A stretch of 64,000 bases of DNA, from contig OZ025885.1 in assembly GCA_964019415.1 (NCBI GenBank), positions 369,501-433,500 of the forward strand, given 5' to 3'. Numbering within the stretch: the first letter of the stretch is position 1; the number at the start of each line of letters is the position of its first letter. The notes under the pieces are model-generated. The model saw nothing but the letters and a program-made list of their open reading frames with translations. It did not search any database and was not told the DNA's origin. A program made the position numbers and the translations under genes. Below, in pieces: positions 63,691 to 64,000 of this stretch. Source of the stretch: Ianthella basta. Lineage: Eukaryota; Porifera; Demospongiae; Verongiida; Ianthellidae.

Positions 63691-64000
63691 CATCTTGTCT
63701 CATCTTGCCGTTTCTTACTACATCTTGTCTCATCTTGCCATTTCTTACTACATCTTGTCTCATCTTGCCCTTTCTTACTATATCTTGTCTCATCTTGCCA
63801 TTTCTTACTACATCTTGTCTCATTTTGCCATTTCTTACTACATCTTGTCTCATCTTGCCATTTCTTACTATATCTTGTCTCATCTTGCCATTTCTTACTA
63901 TATCTTGTCACATCTTGCCATTTCTTACTACGTCTAGTCTCATCTTGCCAATTCTTACTATATCTTGTCACATCTTGCCATTTCTTACTATATCTTGTCA

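Larger units (their letters stand above)
47468..64000 (+). repeat. 30-bp satellite array, block 4
   Basis: About 550 monomers reaching the right window edge. The phase is very regular; single-base losses near 53690, 53931, 55941, 57113, 57200 and 60691 are the main breaks. It includes the 2880-bp and 3119-bp higher-order duplications. Confidence 0.98.

Noticed and set aside
5111-64000. Regular 30-bp repeats as a CRISPR array
   Set aside because: Units are directly abutted with no unique spacers, the context is a eukaryotic genome with introns and retroelements, and there are no cas genes.

Overview
The window is animal (metazoan) nuclear DNA, almost filled by one tandem satellite. The clues are spliced exons with GT/AG junctions, a metazoan-type acireductone dioxygenase (ADI1) sequence, a tRNA-derived SINE, a Penelope-like retroelement with a GIY-YIG endonuclease end, and satellite variation that looks like CpG decay. 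Base-level texture (CATGCATG runs, TATG microsatellites) would suit a sponge or another early-branching invertebrate, but that is a guess.

Layout. 1-1415: left satellite block, ending in a degraded 10-bp-period edge. 1416-5108: a 3.7-kb island with a possible plus-strand exon (1859-1981), a 20-bp minisatellite (2159-2499), a CpG-rich promoter-like stretch (2804-3065), a possible minus-strand exon (3395-3554) and the last two exons of ADI1 on the minus strand (5108 down to 4064). A SINE with a 13-bp target duplication sits in the ADI1 intron. ADI1 carries two frameshifting lesions and its upstream half is absent; satellite starts 2 bp outside its acceptor AG, so it reads as a pseudogene. 5111-64000: about 57 kb of satellite, all in one orientation, interrupted by four short retroelement insertions: a 5'-truncated LINE tail (9939-10113), a fold-back Penelope-like fragment (23980-24797), and two hammerhead-ribozyme-bearing, retrozyme-like elements (24813-25358 and 47015-47467).

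The satellite monomer is 30 bp, itself three related 10-mers, with roughly 1,900 copies here. Because 30 is a multiple of 3 and the unit has stops in only one of six frames, it produces giant open frames on both strands (over 1,800 codons); these are not genes. Longer homogenised blocks are visible (for example 1616/2216 bp, 2880 bp, 3119 bp, and 2280 and 3090 bp once insertions are subtracted).

The most interesting signal is a network of retroelements with self-cleaving ribozymes. Two classes of hammerhead motif (four copies) occur, each with a palindromic helix III suggesting they act as dimers. All four insertions into the satellite used the same place in the 30-bp monomer, and two of them have the identical 12-bp target duplication. 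Subtracting insert plus duplication restores an exact multiple of 30 bp in every case, which fixes the element borders.
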